From assembly GCA_014763545.1 (NCBI GenBank), contig JACXVD010000008.1, forward strand, positions 20,317-84,316: a stretch of 64,000 bases of DNA, written 5' to 3'. The stretch comes from Sphingomonadales bacterium. Its GTDB lineage: Bacteria; Pseudomonadota; Alphaproteobacteria; Sphingomonadales; Sphingomonadaceae. The notes under the pieces are model-generated. The model was not told the DNA's origin and did not search any database. It saw only the letters and a list, made by a program, of their open reading frames with translations. A program made the translations under genes and the position numbers. Each line of letters opens with the position of its first letter. Position 1 is the first letter of the stretch. Of the stretch, positions 33,421 to 41,938 are shown in pieces.

Positions 33421-33482
33421 TCCTCAACCAGCGAAGCGACAGGACGAGCAGTCCTCAAGTAGCGAAGCGATAGGACAAGAAG
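33421..33482. repeat. Two tandem 31-bp imperfect repeats
   Basis: TCCTCAACCAGCGAAGCG… (33421-33451) and TCCTCAAGTAGCGAAGCG… (33452-33482) differ at 5 of 31 bases. Each unit has TCCT and AGGA arms. They lie just before the gp36-like gene; the function is unknown. Confidence 0.6.
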
Positions 33483-33486
33483 CATC

Positions 33487-33909
33487 ATGCCCCTCTTTGC
33501 CGATCTTGCCGCGATGCAGGCGCGCTTCGAGGACCGCGATCTCCTCCAGCTGACCGACGACGACAATTCCGGGACAATCGACGCGGCGCGGATCGATGCT
33601 GCGCTGGATCGGTCCGACGCGCTCATCACCAGCTATCTCGCCGCGCGCTATCGCGACACCGCCAGCCTGCATGGCCACGCGCTGTTGACCGATATTGCCT
33701 GCGATTACGCCTTTGCGCTGTTGTGGCGCAGCGACCCGCCCGAATGGGTGGCCCAGCGCCGCAAGGATGCGGTCGCCCGGCTGAGGGATATCGCAGCCGG
33801 TACGATCAAGCTCGACCAGGGCGAGGAGGCGAATGCCGCCCGGCCCGGCCAGATCCTGGTATCGACCGATCCGCCCCGCTTCGGTCGTGACAAGCTGGCG
33901 GGTTACTGA
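33487..33909 (+). CDS. Mu gp36-like head-tail protein (DUF1320)
   Basis: 140 residues. MPLFADLAAMQARFEDRDLL with SDALITSYLAARYRD and ALLTDIACDYAFALL is the DUF1320 pattern, a head-tail connector/completion protein. The gene is intact and starts 4 bp after the tandem repeats. Its stop is coupled to the next ATG. Confidence 0.88.
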   Translation: MPLFADLAAMQARFEDRDLLQLTDDDNSGTIDAARIDAALDRSDALITSYLAARYRDTASLHGHALLTDIACDYAFALLWRSDPPEWVAQRRKDAVARLRDIAAGTIKLDQGEEANAARPGQILVSTDPPRFGRDKLAGY

Positions 33910-34418
33910 TGGTCGCCGCGATCCGCATCACCAGCAAGGGCGGGCAGGAGATCGAACGTCGCCTGGCGCGCTTCGTCGCGGCGAACGAGGACATCGATCC
34001 GTTGCTGAGCGGCTTCGGGCTGTATCTGGAAAGCAGCACGATCGAGCGCTTCGAATTCGAACGGGCGCCGGACGGGAGCCGCTGGAAACCGTCGATCCGC
34101 GCAAAGACCGAAGGTGGCAAGACGCTCTACAAAAGCCCCGGCGGCTTGAGGGACAGTATTACCCACCTGGTGCATTCGCGCAGCGTCGAAGTCGGTACGA
34201 ACAAGATCTACGCCGGTGTCCATCAGCACGGTGCCACGATCCGTGCGAAGAATGGCGGGTACCTGGCATTTCGGCTGCCGGGTGGCCTGGGGTTCCGCAA
34301 GGTGAAGGAAGTCGAGATCCCGGCGCGGCCATTCCTCGGCTTGTCGGGCGAGGACGAAACCGAGCTTCTGGCGCTGACGGAAGACTACGAGCGCGAAGCG
34401 CTGGGCGGTGCGGCATGA
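33909..34418 (+). CDS. G: Virion morphogenesis protein (Mu G / phage tail S-like)
   Basis: 169 residues. FERAPDGSRWKPSIRAKTEG, TLYKSPGGLRDSITH and GVHQHGATI are landmarks of the phage virion morphogenesis (tail completion) family. In Mu gpG completes tails. The following lipid-desaturase gene starts on its stop codon (ATGA). Confidence 0.88.
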   Translation: MVAAIRITSKGGQEIERRLARFVAANEDIDPLLSGFGLYLESSTIERFEFERAPDGSRWKPSIRAKTEGGKTLYKSPGGLRDSITHLVHSRSVEVGTNKIYAGVHQHGATIRAKNGGYLAFRLPGGLGFRKVKEVEIPARPFLGLSGEDETELLALTEDYEREALGGAA

Positions 34419-34948
34419 CGGGCGCGACAGTCCTTCTGATCGTGCTGGAGGTGCTGGGGGGCTGGCTACTGGCCGATTTCCTGAGCGGCTTCTTGCATTG
34501 GGTCGAAGATCGCTATGGTCGCGAGAGCTGGCCGCTCATCGGCAAAAAGGTGATCGGACCCAACCGCCAGCATCACAGCGAACCGCTGGCGTTCACCCGC
34601 ACCGATCCAATCACCCGAAACTGGTCGGCTGCATTGGCGAGCTTCGTTCTCGCAATGCCCTTGCTGCTGCTGTTCGGGCCGCATCTGTGGCTGGTGGTTG
34701 CTTTCATCGGTGGCTGCATTGCGAACGAGGTACATTACTGGGCGCACTTGCCGCATCGTGCGCCGGGGATCGTCCAGGCACTGCAAGTGGCTGGACTGTG
34801 CCAGTCCCGCCGGCAACATGCGCTCCACCATGCCGCGCCGCATCTCAGCAACTATTGCTCGCTGACCGATTGGCTCAATCCATGGCTCGATCGGATTGGC
34901 TTCTGGCATTTCCTAGAAAGGCTTCTGCCTAACAGGTGGCTGGCATGA
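34415..34948 (+). CDS. CarF/TMEM189-type membrane lipid desaturase encoded by the prophage
   Basis: 177 residues, three to four membrane spans, and the histidine pattern of the plasmanylethanolamine desaturase (CarF, TMEM189, plant FAD4) family: H28 in SGFLHWVED, H53/H54 in NRQHHSEPLAFTRTD, H107/H111 in NEVHYWAH, H135/H138/H139/H143 in RQHALHHAAPHLSNYC, then TDWLNPWLDRIGFWHFLE. The family uses a di-iron centre to introduce a double bond in ether or acyl lipids. It overlaps G by ATGA and gp37 by ATGA, so it is co-translated with tail genes and not a loose cargo gene. Mu has nothing here. Substrate and purpose in phage growth are unknown; changing host membrane lipids at lysis or entry is a guess. 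Confidence 0.88.
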   Translation: MTGATVLLIVLEVLGGWLLADFLSGFLHWVEDRYGRESWPLIGKKVIGPNRQHHSEPLAFTRTDPITRNWSAALASFVLAMPLLLLFGPHLWLVVAFIGGCIANEVHYWAHLPHRAPGIVQALQVAGLCQSRRQHALHHAAPHLSNYCSLTDWLNPWLDRIGFWHFLERLLPNRWLA

Positions 34949-35553
34949 TCGCGGCGACCGAACTGGCGATCATCGATGTGCTCAAGGCGGCCGGCGACGA
35001 TGGGGTGCTGGGCTATCGCTATGTGGTGCTCGACACGTTCCCCGACGAGTTCGAGGAATATCTGCGCGAGATCCGCAATCTTCGTACGCCGGCGGCCTGG
35101 GCAGTGTTCCTCGGCCTGTCCGACGGCAGCGACGAGAGCGACGACGCAGGCTGGCATGGCAAGGCGCGCTTCGCGCTGGTTGTGGCGGCATCGAACCTGC
35201 GCAACGAGCAGCAGACGCGCCACGGTGACGGGTCGGTACCGGGTTCATACCAGCTGGCCATCGATGCCATTCGCCTGCTGACCCGCGACGATCTCGGGCT
35301 CGACCTGGTCGAGCCGATCACCGTTCGCGGTGCGCGCCTGGTCGCCCGTTCCGACCAGATGGTGAAGCAGAAGCTTTCCCTGATGGCGATCGAGCTGGAA
35401 TGCCGCCTGCCGCTCGGCGTGTTTGCCGATCCCGACGAAGGCGGCTTCCTCCAGCTGCATGTGGACTGGGACGTGCCGCCGTTCGGCAATGTCCTGCCGC
35501 CGCTGCCCGCGACCAATCCCGATGCCGCCGATCTGATCGAGGTGCCCCAATGA
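34945..35553 (+). CDS. Mu gp37-like protein (DUF1834)
   Basis: 202 residues. MIAATELAIIDVLKAAGD opens the DUF1834 pattern; the middle has FALVVAASNLRNEQ. This family is found between the gpG and tail sheath genes and joins tail to head. ATG 34945 fits the overlap with the desaturase stop. An ATG at 34936 is possible. Confidence 0.85.
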   Translation: MIAATELAIIDVLKAAGDDGVLGYRYVVLDTFPDEFEEYLREIRNLRTPAAWAVFLGLSDGSDESDDAGWHGKARFALVVAASNLRNEQQTRHGDGSVPGSYQLAIDAIRLLTRDDLGLDLVEPITVRGARLVARSDQMVKQKLSLMAIELECRLPLGVFADPDEGGFLQLHVDWDVPPFGNVLPPLPATNPDAADLIEVPQ

Positions 35554-35765
35554 AGACCGATTTCTCCGAAGCGCAGCTCCGCCCTGCCACTGGTCGCCGC
35601 GTGCGCCACCCCGATGGGCGCCTGATGGCGGAAGGCGGGGAGAGCGTTCCGTTCAACACATTTTACCGGCGCCTGCTCGACGCCGGGGATCTCGAACCGG
35701 TTCCGGCGGACAAGCCCACCAGCACCAGCAAGAAAACCTCTTCGAAGGGGAGTGACGACGCATGA
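35550..35765 (+). CDS. Mu gp38-like protein (DUF2635)
   Basis: 71 residues with LRPATGRRVRHPDGRLMAEG and VPFNTFYRRLLDAGDLE, the DUF2635 pattern. It has a Ser/Thr/Lys-rich tail. It precedes the sheath gene by ATGA overlap, as in Mu. Confidence 0.82.
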   Translation: MKTDFSEAQLRPATGRRVRHPDGRLMAEGGESVPFNTFYRRLLDAGDLEPVPADKPTSTSKKTSSKGSDDA

Positions 35766-37237
35766 TCAACTTCGCGACCATCCCGGCTGATATTCGCACG
35801 CCGGGTCAGCATATCGAATTCGACGCCAGCCGCGCTGTCTCTGGCCTGCCTCCGATCGCCAACCGGGTGTTGCTGATCGGTCAGAAGCTGGCCGCCGGTG
35901 TCGTAAACCAGCTGACGATCCAGCCGATCGTGGAGGCAGGGCAGGCGGTCAACAAATTCGGCCAGGGATCCATGCTGGCCCGCATGGCACAGGCATACAA
36001 AGCGGCCGATCGCTTCTCCCAGGTCGATGCCATCGCGCTCGACGATGCCGTTGGCGCGAATGCGGCAACGGGCACGATCACTGTCACCGGGCCGGCAACG
36101 GCAGCCGGCACGCTCGCCCTAATGGTTTCAGGCACCCGTATTCCGATCGCGGTGGCGAATGGTACCACGGCGATCAATGTCGCTGCAGCGATCGCCGCTG
36201 CGGTGAACGCCTTGCCCGACCTTCCCGTGACGGCTGCTGTTGGCGCCAATCCCAACGAGCATGTCGTCACCTTCACCGCCCGCAACAAGGGCACAGCGGG
36301 CAATGAAATCGACCTCCGCCACAGCCATTATTCGGGCGAGGCGCTGCCGCGCGGTATCGCGCTGGCGATTGTCGCCATGGCCGGAGGGGCAGGTGACCCT
36401 GATATCGACGCCATCTGGCCGGTGATCGGCGACAATTCCTATCGCACGATCGTGGTGGGTTTCATCGATGCGCCGACCCATGCCAAGCTGAAGGCTGAAC
36501 TCGACGATCGCTGGGGCGAGGCGCGGATGCTCGAAAGCGTCGCCTATGCCGCCAAGCCGGGAAGCCAGGGTGTGCTTGCGGCGCTGGGCGCCGGGTTGAA
36601 CAGTGAACTGGTGACCGTTCTGGGCAGCGGATACAGCCCGAGCAGCCCGGCCGAGGTCGCCGCCAGCTATGCCGCTGCCTGCGGCTATCACAGCGCCATC
36701 GACCCGGCCCGCCCGCTCCAGACGCTGGAGGTCAAGGGTATGTTCGCTCCCAAGCCGAACCAGCAATTCACCCGTGCCCAACGCGAGGCCCTGCTGCGCG
36801 ACGGTATCGCCACCTTCACTGCCGATCAGGGCGGAACCTGCCGGATCGAGCGTTCGATCACCACCTACCAGACCGACGAATTCGGGCTGGCCGACGTTGC
36901 CTGGCTCGATCTCGAAACGGTTACGACCACGGCCTATCTTCGGGCGAGTTTGCGCGGCCGGATCGCGCAGAAGTTCCCGCGGCACAAGTTGGCCGGCGAC
37001 GATGCGCGGTTCGGTGCCGGGCAGGCCGTCGTCACGCCGAAGATCCTGCGTGCCGAGCTGATCGCGCTCGCTCGCGACTGGGAAGAGGCTGGCCTGGTCG
37101 AAGGGTTGGACCAGTATGTCGCCGACCTGATTGTCGAGCGCGACGCTGGCGATCCGAACCGGGTCAACGCGCTGGTTCCGCCCGACATCGTCAACCAGTT
37201 CCGCAGCTTCGCCGCCGCGATCCAGTTCCGCCTCTGA
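35762..37237 (+). CDS. L: Tail sheath protein (Mu L-like)
   Basis: 491 residues. Mu-type sheath: IPADIRTPGQHIEFDASRAV at the N-terminus, the insertion domain at about 100-200 and the conserved C-terminal sheath domain (FGLADVAWLDLETVTT, RPKF-like IAQKFPRHKLAGDD). It contracts to drive the tube through the envelope, giving a myovirus-type tail. Confidence 0.93.
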   Translation: MINFATIPADIRTPGQHIEFDASRAVSGLPPIANRVLLIGQKLAAGVVNQLTIQPIVEAGQAVNKFGQGSMLARMAQAYKAADRFSQVDAIALDDAVGANAATGTITVTGPATAAGTLALMVSGTRIPIAVANGTTAINVAAAIAAAVNALPDLPVTAAVGANPNEHVVTFTARNKGTAGNEIDLRHSHYSGEALPRGIALAIVAMAGGAGDPDIDAIWPVIGDNSYRTIVVGFIDAPTHAKLKAELDDRWGEARMLESVAYAAKPGSQGVLAALGAGLNSELVTVLGSGYSPSSPAEVAASYAAACGYHSAIDPARPLQTLEVKGMFAPKPNQQFTRAQREALLRDGIATFTADQGGTCRIERSITTYQTDEFGLADVAWLDLETVTTTAYLRASLRGRIAQKFPRHKLAGDDARFGAGQAVVTPKILRAELIALARDWEEAGLVEGLDQYVADLIVERDAGDPNRVNALVPPDIVNQFRSFAAAIQFRL

Positions 37238-37271
37238 GAGGCGAGCAAGACCCTTCTGAAAGGAGCATGAG

Positions 37272-37637
37272 ATGGCCAACAAGAACCGCGTCGTCGGCCA
37301 GGTTAAGATCAAGGTCGACGGCCAGCTTTATCCGACCTCGGGCGAAGCCACGATGGAGATCGGCGGCCCGATGCGCGAGAACGTACCGGGCGATTACGAA
37401 GCCGGTGCCTTCAAGGAAACCACCGCCCCGGCCAAATGCGAGGTCAGCCTGCTCTACAAGGGCGGCGTGAGCCTCGCGGCGATCCGGGCGATCGAGGATG
37501 CGACGATCACGCTCGAGACCGACAATGGCCAGACGTGGATCATGCGCAATGCCTATTGCAGCGAAGCACCCAGCTTCGGCCAGGACGGCAAGGCCAAATG
37601 CGTCTTCGAAGGCCCGCCGGCGGAGGAAATGCTGTGA
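37272..37637 (+). CDS. M: Tail tube protein (Mu M-like)
   Basis: 121 residues. GQVKIKVDGQLYPTSGEATM, KETTAPAKCEVSLLYKGG and LETDNGQTWIMRNAYC are hallmarks of the Mu gpM tail tube family. GAAAGGAGCATG gives a strong ribosome site, suiting high expression. Confidence 0.92.
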   Translation: MANKNRVVGQVKIKVDGQLYPTSGEATMEIGGPMRENVPGDYEAGAFKETTAPAKCEVSLLYKGGVSLAAIRAIEDATITLETDNGQTWIMRNAYCSEAPSFGQDGKAKCVFEGPPAEEML

Positions 37638-37966
37638 GCGGCCAGAAGGCGCGGGTGGCCACCCATCAGCTCAAGCATCCGATCATCCTCGAGACCCTCA
37701 CTGCCGGCTCCGATGAACCCAGCGAGGAAGTGCTCAAGCCGGCGGGCCATACCGTCACTGTTCGTCGTGCAAAGGCGAAGGACATGCGCCTGATCGACCA
37801 GTTCGGCGATGGCCAGCCGATCGCGCTGACGCTCGCCATGATCGGGCGGCTTTCGAACCTCGACCACATCGAAATCGAGAACCTCGATCCCGAAGACATG
37901 GAAGAACTGGGAAACTTGGCGCTGCCCGACAAGGTGAGTGGCCGGCCGACTGGCGAGACTGCCTAG
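37634..37966 (+). CDS. Tail assembly chaperone (Mu gp41-like)
   Basis: 110 residues, GTG start overlapping the M stop. HQLKHPIILE, VTVRRAKAKDMRLIDQFGDG and MIGRLSNLDHIEIENLDPED match the phage tail assembly chaperone (gp41/TAC) family. It binds the tape measure during tail building. A slippery site at its end yields the longer product. Confidence 0.87.
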   Translation: MSGQKARVATHQLKHPIILETLTAGSDEPSEEVLKPAGHTVTVRRAKAKDMRLIDQFGDGQPIALTLAMIGRLSNLDHIEIENLDPEDMEELGNLALPDKVSGRPTGETA

Positions 37967-38091
37967 GTACGCTGGCAGCCTATTTCCATTTCCAGCCGTC
38001 CGAGCTGTGGCGGATGGAATGGGACGAGGTGGAAATGTGGCTGAGCCAGGGCGAACGCCTGGCGAAGGCCGATAGCGAACAGGACGAGTAA
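37634..38091 (+). CDS. Frameshifted tail assembly chaperone (gp41-42-like)
   Basis: A -1 shift at 37909-37915 joins 94 codons of gp41 to a second frame that runs to TAA at 38091, giving about 152 residues. The second part (WPADWRDCLGTLAAYFHFQP, SELWRMEWDEVEMWLSQGE) is a helical domain resembling gp42/GpE proteins and has no start codon of its own at a useful place. Paired chaperones with a -1 shift are known in Mu, lambda and P2. Confidence 0.85.
37909..37915 (+). promoter_or_regulatory. -1 ribosomal frameshift site G GGA AAC
   Basis: The heptamer fits X XXY YYZ exactly in the gp41 frame and differs from lambda's GGGAAAG at its last base only. A GC-rich stretch with GGCCGGCC about 25-30 bases downstream may form a stimulating structure. 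Confidence 0.82.
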
Positions 38092-38097
38092 CCCACC

Positions 38098-39651
38098 GTG
38101 ACCCTGAAGTTCTCGATGATCCTCGAAGCGATCGACCGGGCGAGCGCCCCGGCGAAGCGCGTGCGGGCCAGCGTCGGGGGGATGACGAAGGGTGTTGCCG
38201 GCTTTGCGGCCCAGATGCGCAAGGCAAGGCGCGATGTCCTGTCGGGGGCGCGATCGGTCGAATATTACCAGCGCCGGGCGGAACGGGCTCGCCGGGTGTT
38301 CCGCGGCCGATCGCTGCAGCTGCTCGGCGCTGGTTTTCGTGCGGCCGGACGCGGTGCAGCGGCCTTCGGAACCAAGCTGGTGGGTGTAGCGGCGCGCTTG
38401 AAACTGGTGGAGCGTGCGGGAAAGGCGGCGGGACGCGGGCTCAAATGGGCTGGCGGCAAATTGCTGGGCGCAGCGAAGTGGGGGCTGGCCGCCGGTGCCG
38501 CTGCAGGCAGCTTCGCGCTGTTCGACATGTTCAAGACTGCCGGGAAGTTCGAGCAGTTCCAGATCATGCTGGAGGGTACCGAAGGGTCCGCCGCGAAGGC
38601 GAAAAAGGCCATGGCGTGGGTGCAGGGCTTTGCCGAGAAAACGCCCTACGAACTTGACCAGGTGATGGAGGCATTCGTCGCGCTCAAGGCCTATGGCATC
38701 GATCCGATGAACGGCTCGCTGATGGCGCTAGGTGATGGCGCATGGGGCATGAGCAAGGATTTGATGCAGGCAGTCGAAGCGCTCGCCGATGCCATGACCG
38801 GCGAATTCGAACGCCTCAAGGAATTCGGGATCCGGGCATCGAAGCAGGGCGACAAGGTGGTCTTCACCTATCGCAAGAACGGCAAGGACATCCGCCGCGA
38901 AGCGAAGATGACCGGCGAGGATATCGAGAAGGCGATAACCGGGATCTTCTCCGATCGGTTTGGCGGTGGGATGGCCCGCCAGGCAAAGACGCTGTTCGGC
39001 ATCATCAGTAACATGAAGGACCTGTGGTCAAAATTCCTGCTGATGGTCGCCGACGCCGGCATCTTCGACAAGGTCAAGGCCAAGCTGGACGAGTGGCGCG
39101 CCCGACTGGACGTGATGGCCAAGGATGGCCGCCTGAAGGCCTGGGCCGAGAAAACCAGCAAATGGCTGGAGAAGGCCTTCGACAAGGGCGTGGACTTCGT
39201 CGAAAACACCGACTGGCAGGGGGTCGCGGCCGATTTCGAGCGTATTGCGCAAGCGGCCCTGCGCGTGGCGGATGCCGTGAACGCCATCGCCGCAAATTGG
39301 GAAAAGGTCAGCTGGGCGAGCAACCATATGGCCCTCCCGCTGTTCACTCGGACCCTCCTCGATGGATGGAACGCCTATGGTAACGGTGGCAACGCTTCCG
39401 GGCGCCCGGCTGTACAGCCCAAGCGTCCCGCTTCGAGCGATCCGTTCCGGCGCGGTTCCCCCTGGTTGCGCAAGCCAGGTGCCGGCGCCCCGACGCGCCA
39501 GCCCGCCCAGCAGGTTAAAGTTGGCGGGAAGACTGAGATCGATGTGCGGCTGACCGGTCCTCTCGCTGCCAGCGTGCGTAGCAACAAGTCGGTCAATCCG
39601 GCGATCGGCCAGGCGGTCTTTGTTGGCAAGTCGATGGGAGGGCCGGGCTGA
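38098..39651 (+). CDS. Tail tape measure protein
   Basis: 517 residues, GTG start. An N-terminal basic helical part with an Ala/Gly-rich hydrophobic stretch (GLAAGAAAGSFALFDMFK) and a conserved tape-measure core (FEQFQIMLEGTEGSAAKAKK, PYELDQVMEAFVALKAYGID, FGIISNMKDLWSKFLLMVAD). It sets tail length; at 517 residues the tail should be shorter than in phages with 700-1000-residue tape measures. Confidence 0.88.
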   Translation: MTLKFSMILEAIDRASAPAKRVRASVGGMTKGVAGFAAQMRKARRDVLSGARSVEYYQRRAERARRVFRGRSLQLLGAGFRAAGRGAAAFGTKLVGVAARLKLVERAGKAAGRGLKWAGGKLLGAAKWGLAAGAAAGSFALFDMFKTAGKFEQFQIMLEGTEGSAAKAKKAMAWVQGFAEKTPYELDQVMEAFVALKAYGIDPMNGSLMALGDGAWGMSKDLMQAVEALADAMTGEFERLKEFGIRASKQGDKVVFTYRKNGKDIRREAKMTGEDIEKAITGIFSDRFGGGMARQAKTLFGIISNMKDLWSKFLLMVADAGIFDKVKAKLDEWRARLDVMAKDGRLKAWAEKTSKWLEKAFDKGVDFVENTDWQGVAADFERIAQAALRVADAVNAIAANWEKVSWASNHMALPLFTRTLLDGWNAYGNGGNASGRPAVQPKRPASSDPFRRGSPWLRKPGAGAPTRQPAQQVKVGGKTEIDVRLTGPLAASVRSNKSVNPAIGQAVFVGKSMGGPG

Positions 39652-40895
39652 TGGCATGGCGTGACCAATACCAGCAGGGAAGCTTTCGCGGCGCGACCTT
39701 CCGCACCGAATATCATGAACGGTCGGGCGGGCGGCGCGTGGCGGTGCATGAGTTTCCCGGCCGCGACGATCCCGAGGTCGAAGATCTCGGTCGGCGGGCG
39801 CGCCGGTTTTCGATCGACTGCCATGTTATCGGTACCGCTTACACCAGCGCGCGCGATGCCCTGATCGAGGCGCTGGAAACATCGGGTCCGGGGTTGCTGG
39901 TTCACCCTTTCCACGGGCGCATGCTGGCCTCGGTGCTCGACTATCGCAGCACAGAGGATACCGAAGAGGGCGGGCTGTGTCGCTTCTCGATTGAGTTTGT
40001 CGAAGCCGGGCAACCGACCAGCGCGCCGGTTGCCATTGCCAATGGAAACAGCTCGGCCGACCAGGCCGAATTCGTGCTCGCCGTCGCACCTGCGCAGTTC
40101 GCCGCGAAATTCACTGTCAAGAACGCGGCGGCCTTCGTCGAAGATGCGGCGACCGGCCTGGTGGACGGCATGGCGGGCGCTGCCCAGACAGCGGCAGCCT
40201 TGCGGGGCGGTGCCGGGCCGACGCTGCGAGCGTTCGAAGCTGGCTTGCGTTTCCTGCCAGACAATATCTCCGGACTGATGCGGTCACCGATCGACCTTGG
40301 ACTGGCGCTGGTCGGGCTGGTCCAGGCGGTGTCGGTCCTGGGCAGCGGAGTTGGCCGATCGCAGAAGCTCGCGTCGCTCCAGCTGATGCTCGACTGGGAA
40401 AGCGAAGCGCCGGTGTTTCCCGTTCGCACTCCGCAGCGCACCCGCGAAGCGGAAAACCGGATCGCATTGCTGCAGCTGTTTCACGTTGCCGGCGCAGCCG
40501 AACTGGTGCGGGCAGCCGGGAGCGCGCGCTATGCCAGTTACGAAGAGGCGCGCGATACCTGCGATGCGATTGCCACGCGCCTCGATGCCATGGCGCTGGT
40601 GGCGGCCGATGCCGGCGACGATGCGGGCGCCGACCTGTTCGACCGGCTGCGGTGGGCATTGACGCGCGACATTGCGGCGCGAGGCGCAACGATCGCCCGC
40701 ATCTATACGGTTCGCCTGCCAACGACCGAGACCGCGCTGACGATCGCCCATCGCCATTATGGCGGCGCAGGTGGCGCGCAGCAATCGCTCACCGATCGCG
40801 CAGCTGACCTGGTCGCCCGCAACGGGGTGGTTCATCCGGGCTTCGTTCCCGGTGGTGCCGAGCTTGAACTGTTGACCGTCGAGAACGCGGCATGA
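39651..40895 (+). CDS. N: DNA circularisation/tail protein (Mu N-like)
   Basis: 414 residues. YQQGSFRGATFRTEYHERSG, RRARRFSIDCHVIGTAY and LVHPFHGRMLASVLDYRS are typical of the Mu gpN (DNA circularisation) N-terminal domain, a baseplate hub component. ATG shares its first base with the tape measure stop. Confidence 0.88.
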   Translation: MAWRDQYQQGSFRGATFRTEYHERSGGRRVAVHEFPGRDDPEVEDLGRRARRFSIDCHVIGTAYTSARDALIEALETSGPGLLVHPFHGRMLASVLDYRSTEDTEEGGLCRFSIEFVEAGQPTSAPVAIANGNSSADQAEFVLAVAPAQFAAKFTVKNAAAFVEDAATGLVDGMAGAAQTAAALRGGAGPTLRAFEAGLRFLPDNISGLMRSPIDLGLALVGLVQAVSVLGSGVGRSQKLASLQLMLDWESEAPVFPVRTPQRTREAENRIALLQLFHVAGAAELVRAAGSARYASYEEARDTCDAIATRLDAMALVAADAGDDAGADLFDRLRWALTRDIAARGATIARIYTVRLPTTETALTIAHRHYGGAGGAQQSLTDRAADLVARNGVVHPGFVPGGAELELLTVENAA

Positions 40896-41938
40896 GCGTG
40901 CTTCCCTCCCATGATATCGCATTGGTCGTCGATGGGATGGCCTATCTCGGCTGGACTTCGGTCGAAGTCGGGCGCGCGATCGACAGTGCCAGCGGAACCT
41001 TCGCCCTGGAACTCGCATCGAAAGAGCGCACCGATGCGCAGGAATGGGACATCGCCGATGGCGTCGCCTGCGAGATCCGGCTTGGCGGGGCCGTTCTGCT
41101 CACCGGCTATGTCGACAGCGTCGACCGGTTCATCGATCCGGAAGCGCGCGGGATACGGCTGCGCGGGCGCGACAAGGCAGCGGACCTGGTCGATTGCTCG
41201 GCGGTCCACAAGCCCGGAAGCTGGTCGGGACGGCGGCTGGAAGACATTGCCCGCGACCTGCTGGCCCCCTTTTCCATCCCGCTCGAAGTCGCAGGCGATA
41301 CCAGTCCCCCGTTCCGCAAGTTTGCACTGCAACAGGGTGAAACGGTGTTTGCCGCGATCGAGCGGATGGCCCGCTATCGCGGCTTGGTCGCCTGGTCGCC
41401 CGGCGACGGCAGGCTGGTGATCGGCAATCCGGACAGTGGCCTGCGCTCCGGCCGGATTTCGGAAGGCGAGAATGTGATCGCGGCCGAGGCGTCGCGCGAC
41501 ATGTCCGAGCGCTTTTCGGACTACCTGGTCAAGGGTCAGGCGTCGGGCGACGATCGCCGGTCGGGCAAGGCCGTGGCACAGGCCAAGGGAAGCGCAACAG
41601 ATCCGGAAGTGACCCGGTACCGCCCATTGCTGGTGATCGGGGAAGAGCAGGCGGATGTCGCCTCGCTTTCCCGGCGTGCGGCATGGGAGGCGGCGGTGCG
41701 CTCTGGCCGTTCCAAGCCTGTCAGCGTGACCTTGCCGGGCTGGTTCGACGATGCCGGCAAACCCTGGCAACCCGGAACGCGTGCGGCTTGCCGGCTGCAA
41801 AGCCTGCGAGTCGACGCCGATCTGCTGGTCCAGCGGGTCACAATGTCCCGCGATGCCGAACGGGGGACGTTGACCGAACTGGAGCTGGTCCCGCCCGAAG
41901 CATGGTCACAGCTGCGTGAGAAGGAACCGGCGCAATGA
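40892..41938 (+). CDS. P: Baseplate hub protein (Mu P-like)
   Basis: 348 residues. MAYLGWTSVEVGRAIDSASG with LTGYVDSVDRFIDPEARGIR and GRDKAADLVDCSAVH follow the Mu gp44/gpP tail hub, structurally akin to T4 gp27. It is coupled by ATGA overlaps to both neighbours. Confidence 0.9.
   Translation: MSVLPSHDIALVVDGMAYLGWTSVEVGRAIDSASGTFALELASKERTDAQEWDIADGVACEIRLGGAVLLTGYVDSVDRFIDPEARGIRLRGRDKAADLVDCSAVHKPGSWSGRRLEDIARDLLAPFSIPLEVAGDTSPPFRKFALQQGETVFAAIERMARYRGLVAWSPGDGRLVIGNPDSGLRSGRISEGENVIAAEASRDMSERFSDYLVKGQASGDDRRSGKAVAQAKGSATDPEVTRYRPLLVIGEEQADVASLSRRAAWEAAVRSGRSKPVSVTLPGWFDDAGKPWQPGTRAACRLQSLRVDADLLVQRVTMSRDAERGTLTELELVPPEAWSQLREKEPAQ

Noticed and set aside
33421..33482. CRISPR-like repeats
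   Set aside because: Only two adjoining imperfect units without spacers; no cas genes in the window.
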